Positions 1 to 10,335 of a stretch of 64,000 nt of DNA are shown piece by piece. The notes under the pieces are model-generated. The model made no database searches. It was not told the DNA's origin and saw only the letters and a list, made by a program, of their open reading frames with translations. The stretch lies in assembly GCA_964036195.1 (NCBI GenBank), contig OZ038452.1:11650704-11714703 (forward strand). Direction: 5' to 3'. The position numbers were made by a program, and so were the translations under genes. Numbering within the stretch: position 1 is the first letter of the stretch; each line of letters starts with the position of its first letter. Source of the stretch: Sphaerolaimus hirsutus (Eukaryota > Nematoda > Chromadorea > Monhysterida > Sphaerolaimidae).

Positions 1-87
1 GGGGGTTAATAAATAGGCTTTTCCAAGGTATAGAAAGAAGAAAACGGAAGAATATCGCTAAAAGAAGGAGAAAAACAGCCAAAAATT

Positions 88-175
88 TCCGTATTTCCTC
101 GAAATACCCCCCTCAAAATGGCCACGATTAACTTATAACCCCCCCCTCGAAATACTCTCCCCCAAATTTAGTGTA
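88..175. repeat. Relic of the CGTATT-CTCGAA fold-back family
   Basis: Starts with the word CGTATTTCCTCGAAATACC and continues into C-runs joined by CTCGAAATA. The same word recurs in both orientations across the window, for example at 2.1, 11.0, 25.7, 52.5 and 59.0 kb, often as the two ends of a hairpin. Only one arm is visible here, so this is a fragment. Confidence 0.6.
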
Positions 176-1700
176 TAGAGAACGTAAATAACAAAGGCAT
201 CCAGGCAATGCAGAACACACGTTAAAAACGATGACTTGTCAGATATTTTACGTTTTTACTAATTTTACTAGTTTCCGTTTTTACCACAAAAATACGCCAC
301 TCGTCAAATTACCGCGGCAGAGAATTGTAAATTCCGGTCCCTTTGCGCTTTAAATTGCGTGCGTAATTAAACAATTGTTTGTTTTTATGGTACAGGGGAT
401 TTTACACGCAAATCAGGAACAGCGCCAGTACCCCTTGGGGTCCTGACAAGTTCCCGAAAATGGACACGGCAACTTACCAATCCCTTTTGTAACTGCAGCC
501 GGCAGTTTACTTCGATTAACTGGTAATAAGCCGTAAATAAAATAAAGCCATAATTAATAAAAATCAAATTAAAATTCAAGCAGTTAGTATGCTTCAGGGG
601 GACCAAATTGGATTCACGGGAACTTTATTTAGCAATATAGTCAGAGTCAATTTTCACAAGAGCACAAGTTAGTCGTAAACCCTCTAGTGGGTGAAAAAGC
701 GTAAAATCAGTGCATTTTATAATCACAAAAAGTCTACCATAACATTAATGAATACTAAATCTGAGACACAACAATTAACCATAATTAGGAGATTACAAAG
801 CAAAGTCAATGATCACTGGAAAACAATTAATATAGCGTACAAGGCACGGGAAAATTAAGTGAATGCGGGAAAAATAAATAAAAAAATGCAAACGTGAATT
901 AAACCCAAAAATAAGGTAACGGTGATTAATCTGACGTAATTAAAATACAAATTATCTCAGAGGTGAGTGTCATAAACTGGGTTTTTATTCAGAGGTTACG
1001 GTACAATTTAGAACAGGTGGTGTGACACGTGTTATCAACCTGCGCCCCTTTAGGTGAAATATTTTATAGCGCGCCTGACCAAGGCCACAGAAAGAACGCT
1101 CATTTGCGGGGGTTTGTTCAAGGTTATTGCATTGCCGGGTAAAGGGTTGGAACTTTGGGCATGAACACGAGCTACAAAGACACCAGCACTTGTGAGTTCA
1201 CCAATCACCCTGGGTGATGGGAATAATTAATTGGCACTGCTGTGCTCTTCACTTTAGACTGTGCTCTGCATGTGTCTTGCAGTCGCATTTCGACAATAAT
1301 TGCCGTTTTGCCACTTTTCCACCCATTACCTAGTCCTAAATAAAAACGCACTTGGTCGGGGAATTTTCTGAATGTTATCTATCGGGGCGCCAAGGTGTTT
1401 AACAGAGTCGACACCTTTAGCTTAACAGGAAACTTCAAAGCTTTTCTAACCCATTCCCAGACACTGCACCCTTTTGACCAACTATGTAAACTTAATAGAA
1501 ACCTTAAAAATTAAAATTCGAAATTACCTATCAACAAGTACATTCAAAAAAGCGAAAGTAATCACTTAATTAACTTAAAATGCGGGTAACTTAATTAGCT
1601 TAATTAAATGAAACAGTAAATGAAACAATTAAAATCACACGGGAATAGTTACGTAATTAACGGAAGTAATTAACGGAAAGAAAAATACTAAATAAGATAG
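176..1700. other. AT-rich stretch, nothing firmly recognised
   Basis: AT-rich DNA with many stops on both strands and no long frame. Around 480-545 the minus strand shows an acceptor-like CCAG and a donor-like GTAAGT framing a tiny open piece, which is too little to call. The 1030-1330 part is less AT-rich but shows no convincing exon. Confidence 0.4.
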
Positions 1701-1709
1701 ATAAATTTC

Positions 1710-1940
1710 ATGGCCGCAGTAGTGTCCATTCGGGCGTACCGTCCTGGGGCTGCGGCCTCGTTGGCGGATTTGCAGTGCACAGCGAACCTCGCGTTCACTG
1801 TGACTTCTCTGTGCACCGCGGGCCGTCATTCGGTCACACATGGTTGTTCTCGAGTCGTCGGATTGTCTGCACAAAATGGTCATTACGTTTTTACGCATGA
1901 TTGGCTAGCCATATTTCCACCTACAGACTCTGTTATGTGA
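1710..1940. other. GC-rich island, possible exon or promoter region
   Basis: A sharp rise in GC inside AT-rich DNA, open on both strands (76 codons plus, 87 codons minus). Neither translation resembles a family I know, and neither side has a clearly better splice context. It could be a first exon, a promoter island or unique non-coding DNA. Confidence 0.2.
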
Positions 1941-2029
1941 GAACAGTGTTTATACGTCTACACACTTATACAACAATTTAGTGTTTCAGACGACAATTTA
2001 GTACTGGGCCTTCAAAAAATTTCTGGCGA

Positions 2030-2133
2030 AATAATAAACCCCACTCGAAGTACCCCCTTCGTTTAGCCCCCCTCAAAGATCTCACTCTGAAAAAATAAAC
2101 CCTGGGGGTATTTCGAGGAAATACGGTATATAA
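2030..2133. repeat. CGTATT-CTCGAA fold-back family, partial copy
   Basis: C-rich blocks with CTCGAAGTACCCC, then GGGGGTATTTCGAGGAAATACGG as the right arm. A half copy of the family also lies at 2483-2560 (TTTCCTCGAAATACTG followed by C-runs). Confidence 0.6.
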
Positions 2134-2693
2134 GTACATATAGTACAAAATACAGCAGAAAATAGGGAATACAGAACATGAATTAGAATTTTGAAGGTGA
2201 AAAACTATAAAAAGGTATGAAAATTAGTGATTTTGAGCAAAAGTTGGGGCAAAATTTCTTTAAAATTGCTCCAGATAAATAGAAAGCTGGCCGATTTGGG
2301 GGGGAGGTTTAGGGGATAGTAGCCCAAAATTTTGCCTCCAGGATAGATAGATATTTAGGTGAGCAGGTCTCCGGGATCATAGACATGAAATGGTCCAAAA
2401 TTCTAGCGGTGACGGTGAGTGGTGACGGTGAGTGACAGGCTATTTTGTCGCAGTGACACCATTATGTAATTATACACTGTGTTTCCTCGAAATACTGCCC
2501 CCCCCTTGAATTAACCCCCCATGAAATATTCCGTCTGAAATAAGGTACATGATGTATTCAAGGTACATGATGTATTTGCATCCATTTTGCAACGCAGTAT
2601 ACACGCTAGTTTGTGTAGCAATATATTTACGTTTACTGTATTTCTTCTAATAGAAAGGCATACATCCAATAGAATGGCAGGTTTTGTCACTTC

Positions 2694-2815
2694 TTTACAA
2701 CCATGAAAAGCGCCAAAAGCGCCATGGCACTTTTCATGGACATGGCGCTAAGCACCATAGCATGGTAGCACCATGCGCCAAAAGCGTCATGGCTCTTTTT
2801 GCTTTGGATGCATGG
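2694..2815. repeat. GCGCCA/TGGCGC word array
   Basis: Repeated GCGCCA, GCGCCATGG and CATGGCGC words in alternating orientation, the cargo type seen in the TAGTGATG hAT-like elements further right. No TAGTGATG end or target duplication is visible here, so the copy is incomplete. Confidence 0.55.
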
Positions 2816-3054
2816 ATGTGCACTACCATGCAGAATAGTTGGGACTTTTTCATTATAGAGAAACAGTAAGCTGGTGGTCCACCACACTTTCTGGGCCGAT
2901 TGAACACTTAAAATGATCAGGACAACCTGAAAATTCCATGTTTGAGGTCGAGTCAGTGATGTATAAATTCCGTATCTCGATTTGACCCGGTTAGCCAACC
3001 CCCCAGGATACCCACCTATGGTATCCAAATGTTTTGCACATCAGGGGTCTCGAA

Positions 3055-3230
3055 TGGGAAGGGGTTGGGGGGGGGGGGTTACTCCCAAACCGCTCAGCTA
3101 TCTATGTATTTATCCCGGAGGCCGCTCAGCTATCTATCTATCCCTGATGCAAAATTTTGGGCTACTGCCCCCTAAACCCCCCCCCCTCCCCCCAAGCGCC
3201 CAGCTATCTACCTATCTGGAGCGATTTTGG
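3055..3230. repeat. G/C-run repeat with CAGCTATCTATC motif
   Basis: Long G-run and C-runs around CAGCTATCTATCTATCC. Related pieces sit near 2290-2360, 3885-3945, 45370-45435, 49115-49190, 51050-51090, 56300-56385 and 61665-61735, and two of these end at host exon-like segments. The dispersed distribution suggests a mobile or expanding repeat. I cannot classify it. Confidence 0.45.
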
Positions 3231-3535
3231 AGAAACTTTCAAATTTTCAAATTTGAAAACGAATTTCTGTTGTCGGTTTGGTTTCAAAACAAAAACCGAA
3301 CTGACAACTGAAATTAGTTTCAAAATGCATATAGGTAAATCTTGAATGACAGGCTCAAATTATCTGCAAATTGGCATGTGTGTATTTACGCTAGTGAGCA
3401 CACTTTACTGCCTTTAATTGCAGATATAATACGGAACTTTATTCCGGAATTATGGAACGTTTTCACTATTTTTTATGGTATTATTCACACGAAACGGTGT
3501 GAACACCGCTTAAGCATGTGGAAAACAAAATCCTA
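3230..3535. repeat. Hairpin repeat with TTGTCGGTTTGGTTTC motif
   Basis: Contains a short inverted pair (GTCGGTTTGGTTTCAAA against a later CCGAACTGACAAC) followed by AATTATCTGCAAATTGGCATG. A second copy with the same order lies at about 4555-5062, so this is a dispersed family of about 0.4 kb. Confidence 0.6.
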
Positions 3536-3624
3536 AAAATGTAAGGAAAATGTTTTTATTTCATTCGATTTAGGTATTAGGTATGTGCACAAAGCTAAAT
3601 ATTTAAATGCTTCCCCCGCTGCGG

Positions 3625-3715
3625 CTATGAACCGCTGCCCAGCGGGTCGCGTGAATATTTTTTATGGGTGTCATATGCAAATTTGGCGCTGATGTACAGC
3701 CATTCCTTTACGCTT
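3625..3715 (-). CDS. Putative last exon of an unrecognised minus-strand gene
   Basis: Read on the minus strand, an acceptor-like AATAAATAG at 3716-3724 opens a 91-bp segment. It reads SVKEWLYISAKFAYDTH and KKYSRDPLGSGS, then stops at 3625. The composition (aromatic and charged residues, no low complexity) is far more protein-like than the surroundings. The segment needs one base to complete its first codon, and the upstream exon-like island at 6567-6691 ends with exactly two spare bases, so the two could be joined in phase. No family is recognised. This is inference from composition, splice sites and phase only. Confidence 0.4.
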
Positions 3716-3785
3716 CTATTTATTAAAAATAATGGAATGCGCTGAAAAATCGTGCCACCAATTAAAACTGAACTACGGATCAAAA

Positions 3786-3890
3786 TGTGGCGGTGATTGT
3801 CACCGCGATGACACCTCATTTTGCGGCGGTGACATCCGAAAAGCAGGCGGTGACAATCACTGCGTCACTGCCACATTTTATGTCACTGTC
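3786..3890. repeat. GCGGTGACA word array
   Basis: Several GCGGTGA(CA) units in both orientations separated by 10-25 bp. A shorter run of the same word is at 2405-2450. Probably the interior of a degraded fold-back element. Confidence 0.45.
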
Positions 3891-4554
3891 CGGGATAGAT
3901 AGATAGCTGCCAGATTTGGGAGGGGTTAACCCCCCCTACTACACCCCTGAATCAATAAATCAATTATATGTGCCTATGTATATACCTATTGTTTACCTAC
4001 TGTATATCCTCCAGTAACACCCTGCTTGAATCATTTCTTGTTTGTTGTGTTGACCAAAAAAAACCCAGAGTTCGGGGGGGGGGGGGAATTAGTATTGTCG
4101 GAACTGTGGTTTCACATTTATTGCATTACTCCTAATAGAACAGCCTACCTCCAATAAAATTGGCACTTTTTCACCCATGAAATTACTAGAGCAGTAGCTT
4201 CCAATAGAATGGCTGCGTTCAATTGAACGGTATCTCATAACGGCATGGCACGTATGTACATTGAAATCCAATACAAAATAAAATCGGCATCAGTCTCCCA
4301 AAATCAGAAAAAAAGCAAATAAAATGGATTTGTAAGGAAATTGTTTCCAATGCGACGAAGTCGACAGTCCCGCGACACACACCCTGTAAGATGTGAAGTA
4401 AAGGGTCGTTTACATGTGACAGTGACAGTGTAAACACCACTTTAAGGGTCGTTTATACGGTTTCCTTTGCCGACAAAAAATTGAGTTAGAAAGTTCCATA
4501 ATCAAGTTCCATATCTGCAAGAAAATGCAGTGAAGTATACTCACTAGTTGAGTG

Positions 4555-5062
4555 ATTTGTCAATTTGCCAATGCCAATTTTCAGATAATTAGTAGTGTCG
4601 TTCAAGTTGGATAATGAATTTCAGTTGTCAGTTTGGTTTCAAAGCGGGTTTTTGTTTTGAAACTGAACCGACAACTGAAATTCATTTTAAAACTTGAACG
4701 ACATGCACAAATTATCTGCTTATCTGCTAATTAGTATGTGTGTACGATTACAGGTACTTATCCCCCCGTGGACAACTTGCCCCCGGAGTGTGTTGTATTA
4801 GCGTTTTGTCCATGTTGCATTACCGTTTTGTCGTGTTGCATTACCGTTTTGTTGTGTTCCATTAGCATTATGTCCGCACAGACATAACGCTAATGCATCA
4901 CACCACGGGGGGAAGAAGTCCATGGGGGAAACGTGAAGTTAACGTGTGTGTACACTCAACTAGTGAGCATACATCACTGCTTTTTGTTGCAGAAACGGAA
5001 CTTTATTCCAGAATCATGGAACCTTTTATCTACTTTGTTGGCACAAAAATCAGTGTAAACAC
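4555..5062. repeat. Second copy of the 3.2-kb hairpin repeat, split by an insertion
   Basis: Shares TTCAGTTGTC, GGTTTGGTTTCAAA, CAAATTATCTGC and the CTAGTGAGCATAC region with 3230-3535. It is interrupted at 4746-4945 by a separate short element. Confidence 0.6.
4746..4945. mobile_element. 200-bp short element with GTGTGTAC target duplication
   Basis: Flanked by GTGTGTAC at 4738-4745 and 4946-4953. The related repeat copy at 3.38 kb runs through this position without the insert. The interior is C-rich at the left, G-rich at the right and carries repeated GTTGCATTACCGTTTTGT units, with an inverted TCCCCC-GTGGAC / GTCCATGGGGGA pair near the ends. An 8-bp duplication fits hAT-like transposition, but the ends are not classical. 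Confidence 0.6.
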
Positions 5063-5362
5063 CGCTTAAGCCAGAATTACAGCTCAGCGGCGTTTGACGT
5101 GAAATGATGACGTCGTAAAATTGATTACATCAAAATAGACAAAGGTACAGCATTGAAATTTCAGAATTATATAGTTCTAGTAATTGAGGCATCTAGTTCC
5201 GAATGTCGGTAAAGACCAAAGTGTAAAAAAATGAGTTAAGTGCGGATCCGTGATAAGTGCACTTATTTCTTCATGATAGCAAAACAATTTTTTCAATATC
5301 TTATACCGTTCCTGAGATATATATATGCCGATTTTTAGAAAAAACAAAAAAAATCATCCGAA

Positions 5363-5818
5363 ACAGGGTATCTCCACCCTCAAATTGGAAAAAATTCACT
5401 CGAAACAGGGTATCTCCAAAAAGAGCCACCAAAAATTTCACTCTAAACAGGGTATCTCCACCAACGGAAAAAAATCATCCGAATTACGGTATAGATTTGA
5501 AGCAATCAGTCCGAATTCCCATACAAAACAGAAAAAATCATCCGAATTACGGTATAGAATTCCAAACCAGTTTGTGAAAAAAATCATCCGAAACAGGGTA
5601 TCTCCAAAAAAATCTTTGTCGGAAACAGGGTATCTCCAAAAAGTCTTTGTCCGAAACAGGGTATCTCCACTGCTCTGGGTAAGAAATTTGCTCTCAAGTG
5701 GGGGCATGGGCCAGCAGAACAGCAGCACAACAGCGCCTGTTGATCCCATGGACTCAGTGGAGATACGCTGTTTCGAGTGATTTTTTTTGAAAAAAATCAC
5801 TCGAAACAGGGTATCTCC
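5363..5818. repeat. Spaced array of CGAAACAGGGTATCTCCA
   Basis: The 18-bp word, sometimes GAATTACGGTATAG in place of the core, recurs about every 30-50 bp. It is usually introduced by AAAAAATCATCC or AAAATTCACT. Near 5740-5820 one copy is inverted, giving a hairpin centred near 5785. Spacers are not equal in length and there is no cas gene, so this is not a CRISPR array. Confidence 0.65.
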
Positions 5819-5945
5819 ACTGAATCTGCTGACCTGCTATCAATCAAATCATCATAACTCTAGCTATATACGCCGGCCGCAGGGTTTAAAATATGGAAAA
5901 TGTAGACAATTTCATAAGCTTTTCAAAAAGTTTTGGGCAAGACTT

Positions 5946-6075
5946 GTCACTTTAAAGTTGCACGCTCGGGCCAACTTTGAATTTTCAAATGCAATTTTGG
6001 AAAAACCTAAGTCACTTTAAAGTTGCACGCTCGGGCCAACTTTGAATTTTCAAATGCAATTTTGGAAAAACCTAA
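5946..6075. repeat. 65-bp tandem duplication
   Basis: The segment beginning GTCACTTTAAAGTTGCACGC is repeated at 6011 almost without change. It is a local duplication inside the 5184-6114 element. The copy at 22.1 kb has a single unit. Confidence 0.75.
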
Positions 6076-6115
6076 AATGATGGAGATACCGACATTCGGA
6101 ACTAGATGCCTCAAA

Positions 6116-6305
6116 TGTGTGTAATGTCCCAAAAATTTTTTTACCAAATGATCATTATTTAAGTAGTTATTAATTTAACGTCAAAATTTTTTGGTGATGT
6201 AAAATGTTGGACATGAAATGTTGACGTAGAATGTGTAAATTTTGACGTAAAATAATTGACTTATTAAATAATTATTTTCTTAATTTTTTTTAGGACATTA
6301 CACAC
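6116..6305. mobile_element. Small AT-rich inverted-repeat element
   Basis: Left end TGTGTGTAATGTCC, right end GGACATTACACACA. The interior is AT-rich with TGACGTAAAAT repeats. It lies between the 5184-6114 element and the right arm of the outer element. Confidence 0.5.
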
Positions 6306-6566
6306 AATTACCAGAACTATCAAATTCTGAAATTTCAACGCTGTACCCATGTCTATTTTGATGTAATCAATTTTACGACGTCATCATTTTACGTCAAATG
6401 CCGCTGAGCTGTAATTCCGGCTTTAAGGTGACAAATGTCATCCAGCATCAATTAAAAAGGGAAATGTTTGGTGAACTTTGAACGATTTTCACATCTGACA
6501 CTTTACACGGTGCTGTACTGCCCCAACTCGAGCGTCTATGATCGAAAAACTGACCGCTAGGATCAC

Positions 6567-6691
6567 CTCGCATGAACGAAGTCAAAGCGAGCGAGTTCCG
6601 GGTGAATTACAGGTGCGCCGCCAATTCCACCGATGGTTTCAGCTTCTCCATATCCCACTCCCACGCCATGATGTGAATGCACGGGTGCCAA
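6567..6691 (-). CDS. Putative internal exon of an unrecognised minus-strand gene
   Basis: On the minus strand an acceptor CAATTCGCAG (6692-6701) precedes a 125-bp segment that ends at a donor GCGAG|GTGATC. The frame starting at the acceptor is open throughout. It reads LAPVHSHHGVGVGYG, then EAETIGGIGGAPVI, then HPELARFDFVHAR. The Gly-rich centre and His cluster look protein-like, but I do not recognise a family. It ends with two spare bases, which fit the first base of the exon-like segment at 3625-3715. A 68-codon frame on the plus strand is judged a shadow. Confidence 0.45.
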
Positions 6692-6709
6692 CTGCGAATT
6701 GTTTTTATT

Positions 6710-7230
6710 TTTATTTAGACTTATACTTGAGTACCTTATACTGAGTACCTATAATTACTCGAGTGAGTAACCGAGTAAGTGACTTATTACTTAGGTACTC
6801 AAGCATGACGTTTTACCAGTTGTTAATGCGTATTTACTTTTAGTCAAAAAGTACACATACTAGAGTACCGAGTAAAAATGCATATGCATACTTTGAAAAA
6901 AAGGATCTGTACTCGGCTGAACGCTTACTTTTTGAGACTACTCGAGTACAGTAGAGTAATTTTTGCAAGTACAGAAAGAGTATTTCCATAATGCTTTTTC
7001 CAGAAAGAAAAAGTTAACTATTTGACTCACTTTTACACTTTCCAGAGAAAAATACTCACATTTACGCTTTTGGTGATAAAAAATACCAACATTTACGCTT
7101 TCTGGGAGCAAAAGTATTTTACTCTCATTTACTCGTGAACAAAAGTAACAAAAACTTTACTTAACGCTTTCTATACTCAAGGGTGAAAAAAACAATACTT
7201 TACATGCATACATGAAAAAGTTTGGTACTT
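6710..7230. repeat. Degenerate GAGTACC / ACTTTTAC array
   Basis: Dozens of short GAGTA(C/A), TACTCGAGTA and TTTACGCTTT words in both orientations, with some palindromic TACTCGAG. A similar arrangement built on ACTTTTACATTT occupies about 12880-13520. It resembles the interior of word-array fold-back elements. Ends were not found. Confidence 0.45.
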
Positions 7231-7413
7231 TTAACAACTCGCTTTCGGTCTCTCATTTGGCGCTAGCATAAAACGTCACACCTTTTGATCTTGGCACCAC
7301 GCGCCAGGCAAACAAACAGGCTTTTCATGGCCCTTACACTGCACCAACAGGAAGCAGAGCACTAGCTCCATCGGGCTGGCGGGGGCGGCACCAACCAAGG
7401 GGAAGATCTGAGA

Positions 7414-7880
7414 TAGTGATGTAAAAGCTTGGCACTAGCACCATCGCGCTTTGAGCGCCATTTTGCTATGGCGCTTAGCGCCATGTCCAAGCGAAGCACC
7501 ATGTCACTTAATACAGCAGTATTTTTTTGGTGGCGCCAGAAGCAAAAGCACCCGGCGCTAGCACGAGCGGTAAGGGTTAGAAAAGTGCCATGGCCAGGGT
7601 TGGCGAAATCTCAGAAAAAAATAAAAATAAAATCGAAAATGAAAGAATAAAATAAAAATAAAATGTAAAATTGAAGAATAAAATAAAAATAAAATACAAT
7701 TTTAATAAAAATAAAATCGAAAATGAAAGAATAAAATAAAAATAAAATGAAAAATTGACGAATAAAATAAAATGGAAAATTGAAGAATAAAATAAAAATA
7801 AAATACAATTTTAATAAAATACAATAGTAAAAAGAATTTTACTAAAACCAACCCTGGCCATGGCGCTCTTTACGTCACTA
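7414..7880. mobile_element. TAGTGATG-type hAT-like element, GCGCCA cargo, carrying a nested element
   Basis: Left end TAGTGATGTAAAAGC, right end GCTCTTTACGTCACTA. The interior left of the insert is made of GCACTAGC, GCGCC and CATGGCGC words. No clean 8-bp target duplication is visible outside. The element was itself hit by the 262-bp element at 7595-7856. Confidence 0.65.
7595..7856. mobile_element. CAGGGTTGG hAT-like element, AATAAAATAAAAATAAAAT cargo
   Basis: Ends CAGGGTTGGCGAAATCTCAG and ACTAAAACCAACCCTG, with exact 8-bp target duplication GCCATGGC at 7587-7594 and 7857-7864. The interior is a monotonous A-rich word array. A longer copy of the same family lies at 45684-46515. Open frames here are low-complexity shadows. 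Confidence 0.85.
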
Positions 7881-7957
7881 GTCCAGACGTGGCACGGGGA
7901 AAGCACTAGTCTCGCACCCTGTTAACTGCAGTTATTCACAATTATTAACAGGCTTAT

Positions 7958-8205
7958 TCGAGGGGGGGTTTATTATTTCGTCATGAATTTTCACGAAATT
8001 CATAGTAAAGAGTACGCTTTTATATACACAAAACAGGTAATCAACGTGTCCAAGTAGGGTATATTTGGACATATCAACGTCTATCGCTACACAAACTAGT
8101 ACATGTGTAGCTGCGATGCAAACTGCGACCAATATATACATAATGTACACTGCATACATCATGTACATAATTCCAGACGGGGGTATTTCGAGGGGGGTTT
8201 TTTTT
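7958..8205. repeat. CGTATT-CTCGAA fold-back family, internal part
   Basis: Contains TTATTCGAGGGGGGG, TTTCGTCA, the GGACATATCAACGTC core, CACAAACTAGTACATGTGTAGC, CATGTACATAATTCC and GGGGGTATTTCGAGG. The same order is seen at 11.0-11.8 kb and about 28.25-28.47 kb. Confidence 0.65.
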
Positions 8206-8217
8206 CCCCAGCCCAAA

Positions 8218-8440
8218 AAGGCGCTGAGCCGGTGCGCAAGTAAAACTGGTGCCCAAGTATGCCCGGTGCCCAAGTATAATTTCCGGTGCCCAAGTATGCC
8301 CAGTGGCCAAGTAAAGTGTCTGTACTTGGGCACCGGACGGCTCTTTACTTGGGCACCGGGCGATGTTTACTTGTGCATACATGTGCAATGCTTGGGCAGC
8401 ACTTGTGCACCTTGTGGGCTTCAGGCCGGGTTTCCGCCCC
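8218..8440. repeat. GGTGCCCAAGTA word array
   Basis: About ten copies of GGTGCCCAAGTA or its inverse TACTTGGGCACC, arranged as two opposed arrays, so the piece can fold into a long hairpin. Sister arrays are at 10155-10335, 45086-45310 and 48839-49055. Confidence 0.7.
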
Positions 8441-8446
8441 CCTCAC

Positions 8447-9384
8447 TAGTGATGTTAAAGGCACCGGGAAAAATGGCACCGCACCGCACCGGCACCTTTG
8501 CCAACGGATAAAAAGGGCACCTGGCACCCTGGGGCACCGGCCAGAAAATGGCACCGCACCGCACCGGCACCGGTGCCTTTTGGAAAAAATGGCACCGGCA
8601 CTGAAGGGCACCGGCGGGTTGCCGGTGCTAGCACCGAAAGGCACCGCACCGGGCTGGAATTTCTGTAGTAAATATCGGGCAGTTTCTCAGTGGTCTCACC
8701 TGTGGAAATGCATAATTCCATGAATTTTCAACCGATTTTGATGGTTGAGCACTTAAAATGATCAGAATGATGTGGCAATCGCTTTTATGAAGCAATTACA
8801 ACGATTACAAATGAAAGATAAAATATTTAATTCATTACAATGTCCATAGCCACTATTGTCTACTGATCGGAGTCGTTGCTGTACAGAGAATGGAACTATC
8901 TCTGTCATAAACCGACAACAAATTTTGAACAAAAAATATAAGATAAATAAAAAATATAAAAATGATTAAAATTCAACAAAATTTTAGATTCCCTCATCAG
9001 ATCACGTATTGGGTACCTATAATGGAATTCACAGTAGGTATATTTATTTTATGGGAGGTTTACAAAATAGGCAAAAACGGTTGGGTAAATATCGCTGTTT
9101 TTTGAAATATGAATATGCACATACTATGGACAAAATTGCACAGCACATGAAGCCTTTCCCGGTGCCTTTCCCGCTGCCTTTTACTTTGCATTGGTGCTAG
9201 CACCTTTGGCACCGGCAAAAAAATGGCACCGCACCGCACCGGCACCGGTGCTATTCTGAAAAAAATGGCACCAGCACCGGCATGGCACCCCTGAAGATTG
9301 CAATGGCACCGCACCAGCACCGGTGCTGGTGCCCTTCGGTGCCCGGCACCGGGGCACCGGTGCCCCGGTGCCTTTACATCACTA
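8447..9384. mobile_element. TAGTGATG-type hAT-like element, GGCACCG cargo
   Basis: Left end TAGTGATGTTAAAGGCACC, right end GGTGCCTTTACATCACTA, with exact 8-bp target duplication CCCCTCAC at 8439-8446 and 9385-9392. Both arms are dense arrays of GGCACCG and GCACCGCACC. The middle (about 8655-9150) is AT-rich unique sequence without a gene. Same end type as the GGCGCC elements but a different cargo word. Confidence 0.85.
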
Positions 9385-9559
9385 CCCCTCACCACCGCGG
9401 AGCAATTTGCGACTGCCAGCGCTCGACTTCGAGGAGGATGGTGAGTTTTCTGGGGAATTGGAAGTTATGGGGACTTGGACTCGACATTTTTTCAAGTTGT
9501 AAATATGACTGCTAGTCAACTAGTGCTCATATTTACGACCCGAAAAGAAGTCGAGTCCA

Positions 9560-9715
9560 ATTCCGGGTACCATTCCGGGTCATTTTACAGGGCATTCTCC
9601 ATGACTTTTGACACTTCACATGACATTTGACATTTTACAGGGCATTTTCCATGACTTTTGACACTTCGCATGCCATTTGACATTTTACAGGGCAAGTATC
9701 GCATACTTGTGCACC
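9560..9715. repeat. GGCATTTTCCATGACTTTTGACAC tandem array
   Basis: Two to three head-to-tail units of about 60 bp built on TTTTACAGGGCATT, CCATGACTTT and CATGACATTTGACA. The same words occur at 12090-12235 and in the hairpin at 58172-58361 in the first UBA1 intron. Confidence 0.65.
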
Positions 9716-9739
9716 AGGCAGGGTGCTAGCACAAGGGTG

Positions 9740-10140
9740 TACTAATACGCACATCTGCCCATTACGCACATTTGCCCGTTTTTTCCACTTGACACTTTTT
9801 CAAGTGATTTTCAGATATGAGTGAAGTGAAAAAAAGTTGCGCAATGACATTAGTGAAATTGTTACACTTCACTCATATTTGAACATCACTTGACACTTTT
9901 TCAAGTGATTTTCAGATATGAGTGAAGTGAAAAAAAGTTGCGCAATGACATTAGTGAAATTTTTACACTTCACTCATATTTGAACATCACTTGACACTTT
10001 TTCAAGTGATTTTCAGATATGAGTGAAGTGAAAAAAGTTCACTAATGTCATTGCGCAACTTTTTTGCACTTCACTTGTATTTGAACATCACTTGAAAAAG
10101 TGTCAAGTGAAAAAATGGGCAAATGTGCGTAACGGGCAGA
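9740..10140. repeat. 101-bp tandem repeat inside ACGCACATCTGCCC arms
   Basis: Units starting CACTTGACACTTTTTCAAG occur at about 9786, 9887 and 9988, then the array inverts (TTGAAAAAGTGTCAAGTG near 10092). The ends are ACGCACATCTGCCC and the inverse GGGCAGATGTGC. Sister copies lie at about 44035-44275 and 48195-48570. Confidence 0.7.
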
Positions 10141-10154
10141 TGTGCATATTAGGC

Positions 10155-10335
10155 ATGCCCCATTTGCACCTGCCTGGTGCCCAAGTAAACATCCGCCCGG
10201 TGCACAAGTAACGAGCCGCCGGTGCCCAAGTACAGGGATTTTACTTGAGCACCGGGCGTACTTGGGCACCGGTCTTTATACTTGGGCACCAGGCGTGCTT
10301 GGGCACCGGTTTTACTCGGGCACCGACCCACGCCC
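10155..10335. repeat. GGTGCCCAAGTA word array
   Basis: Six or more units in opposed orientations, like 8218-8440. A short CGTATT-CTCGAA fragment follows at 10340-10420. Confidence 0.65.

Larger units (their letters stand above)
5184..6114. mobile_element. Nested element with TTGAGGCATCTAG inverted ends
   Basis: The left end TTGAGGCATCTAGTTCCG matches the inverted right end CGGAACTAGATGCCTCAA, and the match extends through the following AATGTCGGTA. A related partial copy lies at 22097-22386. Cousins with TTGAGGC(A/G)TC ends are at 26838-27751. The interior holds the GTATCTCCA array and a 65-bp tandem duplication. Confidence 0.7.
5068..6423. mobile_element. Outer element with long terminal inverted repeats, nested insert inside
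   Basis: The left arm begins AAGCCAGAATTACAGCTCAG and continues through TTTGACGT, ATGATGACGTCGTAAAATT and GATTACATCAAAATAGAC. The right arm at about 6320-6423 is its inverted copy, ending GCTGTAATTCCGGCTT. The arms are over 100 bp and slightly diverged. Between them sit two further inverted-repeat elements (5184-6114 and 6116-6305), so this is a nested structure. No coding capacity. Confidence 0.7.

Noticed and set aside
5363-5818. CRISPR-like array
   Set aside because: Spacing is irregular, spacers resemble each other, one unit is inverted, and the genome is animal with no cas genes.
7611-7808. 65-codon minus-strand frame rich in F, I and Y
   Set aside because: Translation of the AATAAAATAAAAAT cargo array of a hAT-like element.
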